From: Imbricaverruca yamaguchii
Lineage: Eukaryota; Arthropoda; Thecostraca; Neoverrucidae
Direction: 5' to 3'
NCBI GenBank assembly: GCA_034440575.1
Contig: JAOTOL010001236.1
Location: 310,001-374,000, forward strand
Length of the DNA stretch: 64,000 nucleotides
Shown: positions 33,496 to 44,639 of the stretch, piece after piece
How the letters are laid out: every line of letters begins with the position of its first letter
Numbering within the stretch: the stretch's first letter is position 1
Translations under genes and position numbers: made by a program
The notes under the pieces: model-generated
Database searches by the model: none
Told to the model about the DNA's origin: nothing
The model's input: the letters and a program-made list of their open reading frames with translations, nothing else

Positions 33496-34149
33496 GTCGC
33501 TCGGCCCGCTTAAGTTAAATAGTATCGATGGATATGACATGGGTCTAAATAACACCATTTTATACAATAACTAACACATTCGTGTGAAAGTCTCCCATGA
33601 TTATCGAAATACCATGAAAGAATCTTTCAGATGACGTATAATTTGCACCACTCACGTATACTTGTTAGCCAGGAACGTACGCGGAAAAGTATCATTTCTT
33701 GCTGTCGTGATAATGTGCTGAGCCCAAATCTGCGCCCAGATGACGTCCCCGGCTGCCAATGGACATTGACAGGGGCCGATTTGTACCATTCCAGCCGACG
33801 CGCAGGAAGGCATTGGGATGACACGGGCCTCCTCGTATATATTTGAATTCGCGTTCAGTTGTCCCACTGCTGTTTTTGAGGTGCGAGTGTGTGTTCGATG
33901 TCAAAAGATTGCTTCATTCGAACCCTCCTATTAAGCACCTTGCCAATAGCACATTTATGTTAATCAATCTCATTTCTCTCACAAACATACGTCCGTGAAG
34001 TTAGCGACTTATTCAGCGACGGATTCAGCGACGGATTCAGATTTCCTTCAAAACCGGTGTATAGGTCAAATATAGCACGCTGAGCACGAATATGACCTTC
34101 ATTTGGCCGGTCAAGGTCAAATTCGAGGTCAAATTCAAGGTCAAAGGAA

Positions 34150-34945
34150 GGGGTACCGCATAACGTCCCGAATTTACCGCACGATTGTCTCTAAATTAGT
34201 GCCAGATGATAGCCAGGCCTGATGTCTAGCGTCCGTCAAGGTGACCTGACCCATGACCTTTGACCTTGGGAGTCAAATTTAAGGTCAAAGACGGGGTACC
34301 GCATAACGTCCCGAATTTACCGCACGATCGTCTCTAAATTAGTGTCAGATGATAGCCAGGCCTGATGTCTAACGTCCGTCAAGGTGACCTGACCCATGTC
34401 CTTTGACCTTTGGGGTCAAATTCAAGGTCAAAGGACGGGGTACCGCATAACGTCCCGAATTTACCGCACGATTGTCTCTAAATTGGTGCCAGATGATAGC
34501 CAGGCCTGATGTCTAGCGTCCGTCAAGGTGACCTGACCCATGACCTTTGACCTTGGGGGTCAAATTCAAGGTCAAAGGACGGGGTACCGCATAACGTCCT
34601 GAATTTACCGCACGATCGTCTCTAAATTAGTGCCAGATGATAGCCAGGCCTGATGTCTAGCGTCCGTCAAGGTGACCTGACCCATGACCTTTGACTTTGG
34701 GGGTCAAATTCAAGGTCAAAGGACGGGGTACCGCATAACGTCCCGAATTTACCGCACGATCGTCTCTAAATTGGTGCCAGATGATAGCCAGGCCTGATGT
34801 CTAGCGTCCGTCAATGTGACCTGACCCATGACCTTTGACCTTGGGAGTCAAATTCAAGGTCAAAGGACGGGGTACCGCATAACGTCCAGAATTTACCGCA
34901 CGATTGTCTCTAAATTGGTGCCAGATGATGCCAGGCCTGATGTCT
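34150..34945 (+). repeat. 144-bp satellite array, left arm (about 5.5 units)
   Basis: The landmark GGTACCGCATAACG recurs at 34,152, 34,295, 34,439, 34,583, 34,727 and 34,871. Each unit carries CGTCTCTAAATT, AGCCAGGCCTGATGTC and a cluster of TGACCT/AGGTCA half-sites. TGACCTTTGACCT (a DR1) is seen, for example, at 34,254-34,266. Confidence 0.9.
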
Positions 34946-35553
34946 TAGGCCTGGGGGGGGGATTGATCGCCCCCCTCGAACTCTGCCGTTGTGCAAGTTA
35001 CGATATATATAAAAACGTATACTGTTGGATAGCTCGTGGAAATACATGACGAAATTACTTCACTCATTTTTTGGCTCTGAGCAATATTAAAGTCACCATA
35101 GGTGTGATTGCAAAGCCGGTGAGAAAAGCTAACTCTGTTTCACCTCCAGAGCGTGAGCCAGCCCATCGCAGACTGCCCCCGGCTCCCGCCGGAACCCGCG
35201 GGCGTGGCGGCCGCTCATTGGGCCACGTGGCCGTCAGCTGAGCGTCCCGGAGCCCCGCCCTCGATTGCGCCACCCTACCCTTGTGAAGGCCATGCAGCGC
35301 CGCCGACGTCACGCCCCTGCCCGAGCGGCGGTCGTGACTCACATGTCATCACACCACAATAGGTAAAGAAGGTCAAATGGGCTACTACGGTATTGGGAGG
35401 ATTTTGGCGAATAACGTTTGAGTAAATACAGATAGAGCAATGAAACCAGCTCCCTTATGATTGCCTCGTTGAGACGCTTCGAATGACATCACAGGACCTA
35501 GTTAGGTCAACATTTGATCTTAACCTCAGGTCAAGGTCAAATGACCAAACAAA
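34946..35553. other. foldback loop, unique part with GC-rich segment
   Basis: No protein recognised. The segment at about 35,140-35,345 is strongly GC-rich and holds GCCCCGCCC (GC box), GGCCACGTGGCC (E-box), a CCAAT (minus strand) and TGACGT. It reads like a promoter fragment; this is inference. Confidence 0.4.
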
Positions 35554-35750
35554 ATGATGTAGTGATAAAATACTGGGCTTACTCCACTGGAAAATAATAT
35601 TATGGCTCGGACCGCTTTCGGTTATATTGTAACAACCGTCATCGGCGAGTTAGTATCATGAGCAGAGCATATGGCAAAATGGAGCTGGGTCAAGTGGGGT
35701 CAAGTGCAAATCTTAAGTGGAGTAAGCCCAGTATTGTATCACTACATCAT
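35554..35750. mobile_element. 197-bp MITE-like inverted repeat inside the foldback loop
   Basis: The 35-bp ends 35,554-35,588 and 35,716-35,750 (ATGATGTAGTGATA...GGGCTTACTCCACT) are inverted with one mismatch. Confidence 0.72.
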
Positions 35751-35810
35751 ACTCTCCACATATAATGTCGTCATATAATAGTCATATAATAGAATCAGGC
35801 TTTTAATTTA

Positions 35811-38800
35811 AAAGGGGTCACCTTGACGGACGCTAGACATCAGGCCTGGCTATCATCTGGCACCAATTTAGAGACGATCGTGCGGTAAATTCGGGACGTT
35901 AGGCGGTACCCCGTCCTTTGACCTTGAATTTGACCCCAAAGGTCAAAGGTTATGGGTCAGGTCACCTTGACGGACGCTAGACATCAGGCCTGGCTATCAT
36001 CTGGCACCAATTTAGAGACGATCGTGCGGTAAATTCGGGACGTTATGCGGTACCCCGTCCTTTGACCTTGAATTTGACCCCCAATGTCAAAGGTCATGGG
36101 TCAGGTCACCTTGACGGACGCTAGACATCAGGCCTGGCTATCATCTGGCACCAATTTAGAGACGATCGTGCGGTAAATTCGGGACGTTATGCGGTACCCC
36201 GTCCTTTGACCTTGAATTTGACCCCCAAGGTCAAAGGTCATTGGTCAGGTCACCTTGACGGACGCTAGACATCAGGCCTGGCTATCATCTGACACTAATT
36301 TAGAGACGATCGTGCGGTAAATTCGGGACGTTATGCGGTACCCCGTCCTTTGACCTTGAATTTGACTCCCAAGGTCAAAGGTCATGGGTCAGGTCACCTT
36401 GACGGACGCTAGACATCAGGCCTGGCTATCATCTGGCACCAATTTAGAGACAATCGTGCGGTAAATTCGGGGCGTTATGCGGTACCCCGTCCTTTGACCT
36501 TGAATTTGACCCCCAATGTCAAAGGTCATGGGTCAGGTCACCTTGACGGACGCTAGATATCAGGCCTGGCATCATCTGGCACCAATTTAGAGACAATCGT
36601 GCGGTAAATTCGGGACGTTATGCGGTACCCCGTCCTTTGACCCTGAATATGACCCCCAAGGTCAAAGGTCATTGGTCAGGTCACCTTGACGGACGCTAGA
36701 CATCAGGCCTGGCTATCATCTGACACTAATTTAGAGACGATCCTGCGGTAAATTCTGGACGTTATGCGGTACCCAGTCCTTTGACCTTGAATTTGACTCC
36801 CAAGGTCAAAGGTCATGGGTCAGGTCACCTTGACGGACGCTAGACATCAGGCCTGGCTATCATCTGGCACCAATTTAGAGACAATAGTGCGGTAAATTCG
36901 GGGCGTTATGCGGTACCCCGTCCTTTGACCTTGAATTTGACCCCCAATGTCAAAGGTCATGGGTCAGGTCACCTTGACGGACGCTAGATATCAGGCCTGG
37001 CATCATCTGGCACCAATTTAGAGACAATCGTGCGGTAAATTCGGGACGTTATGCGGTACCCCGTCCTTTGACCCTGAATATGACCCCCAAGGTCAAAGGT
37101 CATTGGTCAGGTCACCTTGACGGACGCTAGACATCAGGCCTGGCTATCATCTGACACTAATTTAGAGACGATCCTGCGGTAAATTCTGGACGTTATGCGG
37201 TACCCAGTCCTTTGACCTTGAATTTGACTCCCAAGGTCAAAGGTCATGGGTCAGGTCACCTTGACGGACGCTAGACATCAGGCCTGGCTATCATCTGGCA
37301 CCAATTTAGAGACAATCGTGCGGTAAATTCGGGACGTTATGCGGTACCCCGTCCTTTGACCTTGAATTTGACCCCGAAGGTCAAAGGACATGGGTCAGGT
37401 CACCTTGACGGACGCTGGACATCAGGCCTGGCTATCATCTGGCACCAATTTAGAGACGATTGTGCGGTAAATTTGGGACGTTATGCGGTACCCCGTCCTT
37501 TGACACTGAATATCACCCCCAAGGTCAAAGGTCATTGGTCAGGTCACCTTGACGGACGCTAGACATCAGGCCTGGCTATCATCTGACACTAATTTAGAGA
37601 CGATCGTGCGGTAAATTCGGGACGTTATGCACTACCCCGTCTTTTAACCTTAAATTTGACCCCCAATGTCAAAGGTCATGGGTCAGGTCACCTTGACGGA
37701 CGCAAGATATCAGGCCTGGCATCATCTGACACCAATTTAGAGACAATCGTGCGGTAAATTCGGGACGTTATGCGGTACCCCGTTTTTGACCTTGAATTTG
37801 ACCCCAAAGGTCAAAGGTCATGGGTCAGATCACCTTGACGGACCCAAGACATCAGGCCTGGCTATCATCTGGCACTAATTTAGAGACGATCGTGCGGTAA
37901 ATTCGGGACGTTGTGCGGTACCCCGTCCTTTGACCTTGAATTTGACCCCCAATGTCAAAGGTCATTGGGCAGGTCACCTTGACGGACGCAAGACATCAGG
38001 CCTGGCATCATCTGGCACCAATTTAGAGACAATCGTGCGGTAAATTCGGGACGTTATGCGGTACCCCGTCCTTTGACCTTGAATTTGACTCCCAAGGTCA
38101 AAGGTCATGGGTCAGGTCACCTTGACGGACGCTAAACATCAGGCCTGGCTATCATCTGGCACCAATTTAGAGACAATCGTGCGGTAAATTCGTGACGTTA
38201 TGCGGTACCCATTCCTTTGACCTTGAATTTGACCTCGAATTTGACCTTGACCGGCCAAATGAAGGCCATATTCGTGCTCAGCGTGCTATATTTGACCTAT
38301 ACACCGGTTTTGAAGGCAATCTGAATCCGTCGCTGAATCCGTCGCTGAATAAGTCGCTAACGAATTTGACCCCTAAGGTCAAAGAACATGGGTCAGGTCA
38401 CCTTGATGGACGCTAGACATCAGGCCTGGCTATCATCTGGAACCAATTTAGAGACGATCGTGCGGTAAATTCGGGACGTTATGCGGTACCCCGTCCTTTG
38501 ACCTTGAATTTGACCTCCAAGGTCAAAGGTCATGGGTCAGGTCACCTTGACGGACGCTAGACATCAGGCCTGGCTATCATCTGGCACCAATTTAGAGACG
38601 ATCGTGCGGTAAATTCGGGACGTTATGCGGTACCCCGTCTTTGACCTTGAATTTGACCCCCAAGGTCAAAGGTCATGGGTCAGGTCACCTTGACGGACGC
38701 TAGACATCAGGCCTGGCTATCATCTGGCACCAATTTAGAGACGATCGTGCGGTAAATTCGGGACGTTATGCGGTACCCCGTCCCTTGACCTTGAATTTGA

Positions 38801-38935
38801 CCACCAAGGTCAAAGGTCATGGGTCAGGTCACCTTGACGGACGCTAGACATCAGGCCTGGCTATTATCTGGCACTAATTTAGAGACGATCGTGCGGTAAA
38901 TTCGGGACGTTATGCGGTACCCCTTCCTTTGACCT
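35811..38935 (-). repeat. 144-bp satellite array, right arm (about 21-22 units)
   Basis: Same unit as the left arm on the other strand; GGTACCCCGTCC recurs about every 144 bp (for example 35,905 and 36,049). Many units contain AGGTCAAAGGTCA (for example 36,228-36,240), then GGGTCAGGTCACC. Between about 36,240 and 37,270 a three-unit block of about 430 bp is itself duplicated. An embedded copy of the element's terminal module lies at about 38,213-38,360. Confidence 0.9.
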
Positions 38936-39087
38936 TGAATTTGACCTCGAATTTGACCTTGACCGGCCAAATGAAGTTCATATTCGTGCTCAGCGTGCTA
39001 TATTTGACCTATACACCGGTTTTGAAGGAAATCTGAATCCGTCGCTGAATCCGTCGCTGAATAAGTCGCTAACTTCATGGACGTATG

Positions 39088-40430
39088 AAATCATGAGTGC
39101 ATACATGCGAATAATAGTCCATGTGGGCTTCACTAAGGGGTGGCATTTACCTTTGATTTTTTATTGTCTTCAAACATTCAGTGCTGTATGTTGACTCTAT
39201 ATTGGTTTCTTCAGTGTTTGTATTACTTGAATCTTTAGCATCCTTCACAACGAATAAGCAATGCCCCGGTGGTTCATCATCTCAATTTTCTATTTATGTA
39301 TCAGAAAATTAAATGTTCAATCCAGTTTGAGAAGCTCTGGATTCCCAGTTTTGATCTTCAAGGTGGAGATATGCCAAAACCAAAAAAGAAGTACTTTGCA
39401 ATGGAAGACAATTTTTAAGTGATAACACTTTCAGCGAAATGTTGAAGATTGCCTCTGTAGCTATCAGTGGTAAAGGTTGGCATTGCTACAGATATTGTCA
39501 AGGTATTTTTGTCATCAAAGGTGTTTTGGGAATTTTGGGATTTTGTTTATGACCATAAATTGGAACATGTGACCACTCATTTTCTTTGGAAATACTTATT
39601 TTGGTATTTTTGTCAATGTTAGGTTAGGCTAGGTTAGGATAGGCTAGGTTAGGTTTGGTTAGGTTAGGTCTTCCTGTTTAATTATTCATAATTGGACCAT
39701 CTCATTAAGGTATGTGAACCGCTTGTAGCATTAGCCACTCGATGCCTCAGTGCTATACCTATGATGTGATGACACCATACCATAGTGATTATGACGTCAT
39801 GGTTGAAATTGAACAGCATCTCCCGAGAAAATGAGTAGTGGTATCTTCTGAATCATGTTCCTAAGCATTGTATTCTAAAAAAAATCCCAAAACACCTTTT
39901 ATGACAAATTTGCGATAGTCAATACTGAATGTCTTCAATCATGTATTGCACATTTAATCAGTTTTTTTTTCCTTTTGACCCTGACAACACTGTACCCTCA
40001 CTGCACGTGGTACAGGTCTATTGTTAAATATGTTATGTATTTGTTGACATGTGGTGAATTGAATTGCAATATTCCTAGACTTGTTCCCAGGTGTCAGTTT
40101 TCCTTTTGGCAAATGAGGTTCAACAATATTTTGAGCTATTATCCAAGATCTTACATGATTGCTGTTTTGGGCACAATTATCATGTCATATTTTGATTATT
40201 GAATTATCTATTTTGAGATAATTCGATATGTATATCATTTGTATGACATGTATTTGAGATCTTCCCTATATCTATATCACATGTATATTATATAGATATA
40301 GGGAAGAGCATCCACCATCTTCTTCCAAGAGGTGTTTTCATCATGTTTAAAAACTAAGCTGAATGTGATCACCATATATTTCATCAGGAAATCACTCATA
40401 ATCCAGATGCAAATAGTTGAACTTGAATCA
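39088..40430. other. no recognisable gene; TTAGG-like run
   Basis: AT-rich DNA. At 39,617-39,671 there is a degenerate run of GGTTAGGTTAGG/GGCTAGGTTAGG. At 40,261-40,306 there is a perfect 17-bp hairpin (CTTCCCTATATCTATAT, 12-bp loop). Confidence 0.5.
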
Positions 40431-40431
40431 T

Positions 40432-43330
40432 AAAGACATAAAAGACATAAAAGATTAGTGCAACTATGAGCCACAAGGGCCCTTCTTGGTTGCACTCTGT
40501 ACACTGAACCAGTTGCCCACCAAAACTGTCAATCAGCCCTCCCTGTAATACTGAAAAGCAAGCCCTATATTCTTATAATGATTGTCTATGCTGTTTTTAA
40601 AGATGTTCAATGTGCTGCTACTGACGATGTTTTCTGGCAGCTGGTTCCAGTGTTCCACTACCCTGTTGGTGAAGAAAGTTTGCCTTAACCTTGTTCTGCT
40701 GTGGTTAATTTTTATTTTGAATTTATGACCTCTAATTGCATCATTTCTGTTAAATTCCAACATTTCCCCAAGGTATCGCCTCTCCAGACCATTGACAAAT
40801 TTAAAGACCTCGATGAGATCTCCTCTCAGCCTTCTATATCTAAGTGAAAACATATTCAATTTCTTCAATCTTTCCTCATATGCTAGGTTGCTTATGCCAT
40901 TAACCATTTTTGTAGCCCTCTTTTCTACTCACTCCAAAAGCCAACAATCTTTTTCATAGCTAGGAGACCAAGCTTGGATGCAGTATTCCAAGTGTGGCCT
41001 GACGTATGCACAGTAAAGCTTCCTGATCACTTCCTCACTTCTGTATGATACATTCCTATTTATTGCCCCGAGCATTCTCAGTGCCTTCTTCCTGGCTTCC
41101 TTGGTCTGTTCTGATGCACCCAGTTTTGTGTTTAGAATAACAACTAAATCCTTCTCCTGTTGAGTCACTGATAGCACTTGGCCACCCATCAAGTATTGAG
41201 CCTTCATATGCTGCTTACCTACATGCATGATTTTGCATTTATCAAAGTTAAATTTCATTTGCCATTCTTCGGACCACTTCACAAGTTCGTCTAAGTCTTT
41301 TTGCAGCGAGATATGCTCATCCTGACCTGTTATTGCCCTAAAGACCTTCAAATCATCCACAAATTTCAAAACTTTACTGCTTAGGCCACTTTCAATGTTA
41401 TTTACAAATATAATGAACAGTAATGGCCCTAGTACTGACCCCTGGGGGACTCCACTAAGAACATTTTGCCATGATGACTTTGTACCATTTAGCATCACTC
41501 TTTGCTGTCTATCTGAAAGCCACAACTCTATCCATTTTAAGATGCTACCTGCAATACCATGGGACTGAAGCTGTATCATTAACCGTTTATGGGGTACCTG
41601 TCAAAGGCCTTACTAAAGTCAAGATATGCCACATCAACCTGATTTCCCTGATCAAATTGTTCTGTGGCGAAGTTCAAAAAGTCCAAGAGGTTTGTGAGAC
41701 ACGATCGTCCTTTTCTAAACCCATGTTGAGTATTTTGAATCAATCTGCTACCTTCCAGATAACTAACTATTCTATCCTTGATAATTGATTCGAGTACCTT
41801 GCATACTAGGGATGTGAGACTTATTGGCCTATAGTTTTCAACTTTCCCTCTTTCTCCTTTCTTGAAAATAGGAACTACATTTGCCCTTTTCCAATCGGTT
41901 GGAATTTCCTTGTGTAAATAAAGTGGAAATGCCAGTTCCTTTTCAGTTTCCCGCAACACCCTAGCATAAATTTCATCAGGTCCTGCTGCCTTATTTTGCT
42001 TTATTTTCCTGATATGATTGTAAACAACATCACTATCAATGAAATCAACATCATTTGTCAGATCCCATGTCACTGAACTATGGTGTATGGTCGGCAGATT
42101 GGTCATATCTTCCAATGTAAACACTGATTTGAACTGCTTGCTCAGCTCCTCAACCATCTCACTATCCTCACCCATTGTAGTCCCGTTTACTTCCAGTGGA
42201 CCAATTGTGCTAGAAACTTTACTCAGCTTGTAGAAACTAAAGAACTTTTTACTGTCCCCATTACAGTTTCTAGCTAAATCCAGTTCTTTTGCTCGCTTTG
42301 CTCCTCTGGTTTTTTGCTTCACAGTGTCTCTAGCTTTTCGATACGCCTTTGGATCAACGACATTTGAGGCTTCTTTAAAAACTTTAAATGCAGTTTTCTT
42401 AGCCTTAATTGCTTTTATCACGTCTGGTGTAAGCCGCAAAAGAAGGGTAGGAAAGCCAGCATGGCTTTCCTACCCTTCTTTTGCGTCTTTGCTTTTGGGG
42501 GACATGTCTAATCTGAGTTTCCTTCAAGTAAGATTTGAACTTTTCCCACATTTCACAGACATTTAAATTGGAGAATTCTTCTTCCCATCTGATGGCAATT
42601 AAAGCCGCTCTCATGCAGTTAAAGTCTGCTCTGTTGAAATTTGGAACCTTTACCAAATTATCCTTGATAATTTCCCCTACATGTGCCTTGAATCTAGCTA
42701 TGTTATGGTCACTTTTTCCCAGAGTTTCGCCTACAGTCAAGTCTTGAACCAAGTCACTTAAATCCGAGAATACAAGGTCCAAGAATGAACCATGCCTGGT
42801 AGGTTCTGATACAAACTGGTGTAAGAACAGGTCCTCTTCAAGGAATTTCCTAAACATTTTGCATGATGGGGTGCCAATACCAGCATTTTCATAACCTTTT
42901 AGATTAAAGTCACCGAGAATAAGGCACTTCCTCTTAAAGTTTCTACTGATTTCCTCACAAATCACCTTGTCAAGCTCCAGTTGCTGAGAATGTGGCAGGG
43001 TTCCTGATCGGTAGAAAGCTCCTATCCTAAGAGTATTGCTGTTGCCTTTTCCCACAGTGACATCAAGCCAAATGGACTCCACAGACACATTTTTATCCCC
43101 ACCTGCTACTTTTTGAGAACTGAATAAGCTATTTATATAGAGCATTACACCAACCCTTTTCATTGCTGGACCCCTATTGCACGAAAACATATTGTATCCC
43201 TGGATCTCATAGTCCTGTAAGTTATCTCCAAAATACCCTTCACTGACCCATGCCTCCGTAATGCAAACAAAATCCGGTTCCTCCTCAGCAACATAACACT
43301 TGAACTCATCAAATTTGGAACGGATACTTT
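40432..43330 (-). mobile_element. CR1-like family A retrotransposon, 5'-truncated copy 3
   Basis: It covers the family A sequence from AGTATCCGTTCC (equivalent of about 22,965) to the CTTTATGT tail, which reads ATAAAGACATAAAAGACATA at 40,430 on the plus strand. Endonuclease (43,190-42,405) and RT (42,439-40,533) motifs are present, including LILGDFNLKGYENAG, SDHNIARF and VAYLDFSKAFD. The FADD core is altered to FVDDLK at about 41,360, which would damage catalysis. There are several frame breaks, plus a short deletion in the N-terminal RT relative to copy 2 (around 41,930). Truncation at the 5' end is typical of non-LTR insertion. Confidence 0.88.
42435..42485. repeat. perfect 24-bp hairpin created inside CR1-A copy 3
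   Basis: Arms 42,435-42,458 and 42,462-42,485 (CGCAAAAGAAGGGTAGGAAA...) are exact inverses with a 3-base spacer. Copy 2 has only one arm at this place, so the second is an inverted duplication of local sequence. Confidence 0.9.
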
Positions 43331-44319
43331 ATACATAGGTATGTAGGTATAGGGCGCGTGCCTGCTCACGAATCTGCTTCCAGCTACCTCAATGACGAAA
43401 ATGGCGTCTGCCGACTTCTGCCCAGAACCCAGCGACTCGGCTGCCGCCAATCTCCGACGGGGTCAAAGGTGAGCCCCCGGGCGAGCAAGCGTGGTGGATG
43501 CACTAATGCCGGGTGCTGCCGACAGATGGCAGTGGGAGGCGCTCAGTGATGCGTCAGTTTATTGCGCTGCCGATTTCCGCGGTTTGAGGCTGGAGGCGCG
43601 CTACATATCCGTGTCGCTCGTCTGTGTCGGTTCTCTCACCGAGTGTAGGGAGTGATCGCTAGCACCGCCGTGGTGGCACTCTTTGTCATTTGATGCAGGA
43701 CAGCACTTGATTACATGATGTGATTTGGCTTCTTATTCAAGTCTTGCCGAATTAGGACGTACACGAATGTGGATTTTAATGTGGATGCAAAAACGTTGGT
43801 GACATGACGGAGGTCACTGCTTCTGCTGCGGAACGACATTTCAAGATATCAACAAACATTTTGCTCACGAGACTTTCGTGACAGCATTTATCATTCGAAT
43901 TACCTTCCAGTACTTCGCTCGAGAGCACCGCCAACACCAATGCCGGACTCATTTTTTCCGCAGCGAAGCAATTGAGAACCGTTTGTGCTTTCCATATTAG
44001 TTTATTATATAATTATACTCTATCTAAGCAACTCATTATGTACTGCAACAATCATGCAAATCAAGTCACTAACGCCGATTTCCTGGGACATTTACATGCG
44101 ATGTCATCGGCCATCACATATGCCATGGACCAACCTGATCCGGCCGGTATTCGTCAACCCCATGGCTGGATGTTCTGGAAGAGTGTAGCAAGAAGACTTA
44201 TAGTCTGCAAGAACCAGCGACGGAGGAAGTCAGCCCTTCGCCGAGCCAAATCACTGGTCGCTGTACCGAAGAAATTCAAAATTCCGAGCCTGGGTACTCA
44301 GTCTCACTGGCAACATCAC
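43331..44319. other. mostly unassigned; one possible first exon
   Basis: At 43,392-43,468 an ATG opens MTKMASADFCPEPSDSAAAN and ends at CAAAG|GTGAGC, a good donor, in GC-rich surroundings. It may be a first coding exon of the element or gene downstream. The rest has no recognised feature. Confidence 0.3.
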
Positions 44320-44620
44320 AACACCCAGGACGCCGACACCAGACATCATCCACACATCCAGACCACCGACACCAGAAAGCACCCACGCACACAGGACCCA
44401 AGAAAGTATCCACAAACATATGGCAACAAAAAACACTCAAGCAGCTAGGACACCAGAAGGCATGTACGCATCCGGGACACCAGAAAAAATATACACGCCC
44501 AGAACACCAGAAACCATCCACCAGCCCAGGACATCAGAAAACACACACAAACCGAGGATGCCGACACCGGATAGCAACTGTTCACCCAGGACACCGATGC
44601 CCAGCCCAAGTAGAGATTAC
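44320..44620 (+). repeat. degenerate minisatellite of about 30 bp (ACACCAGAA words)
   Basis: Repeated 'CCCAGGACACCAGAAA...CATCCAC' words, readable as Thr-Pro-Glu-rich peptide (RTPETIHQPRTSENTHKPR). It sits just upstream of the decayed transposase and could be a disordered N-terminal region of it. Confidence 0.45.
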
Positions 44621-44639
44621 GACTACCGTAAATCAGCCC

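Larger units (their letters stand above)
33987..39087. mobile_element. 5.1-kb foldback (FB-like) element with satellite arms
   Basis: The outer ends are long inverted repeats: CATACGTCC(G/A)TGAAGTTAGC at 33,987 and its mirror ending at 39,087, continuing for about 170 bp through CGACGGATTCAGCGACGG and AAAACCGGTGTATAGG. Next inward come arrays of a 144-bp unit, about 0.8 kb in the left arm and about 3.1 kb in the right arm, in opposite orientation. A loop of about 0.87 kb lies between. Inverted arms built of tandem repeats are the defining layout of Drosophila FB elements. AAA flanks both sides but is too short to prove a target duplication. No transposase is encoded. Confidence 0.7.

Noticed and set aside
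39617..39671. Telomere repeat block (GGTTAGG runs)
   Set aside because: Short and degenerate; interstitial telomere-like words rather than a telomere.
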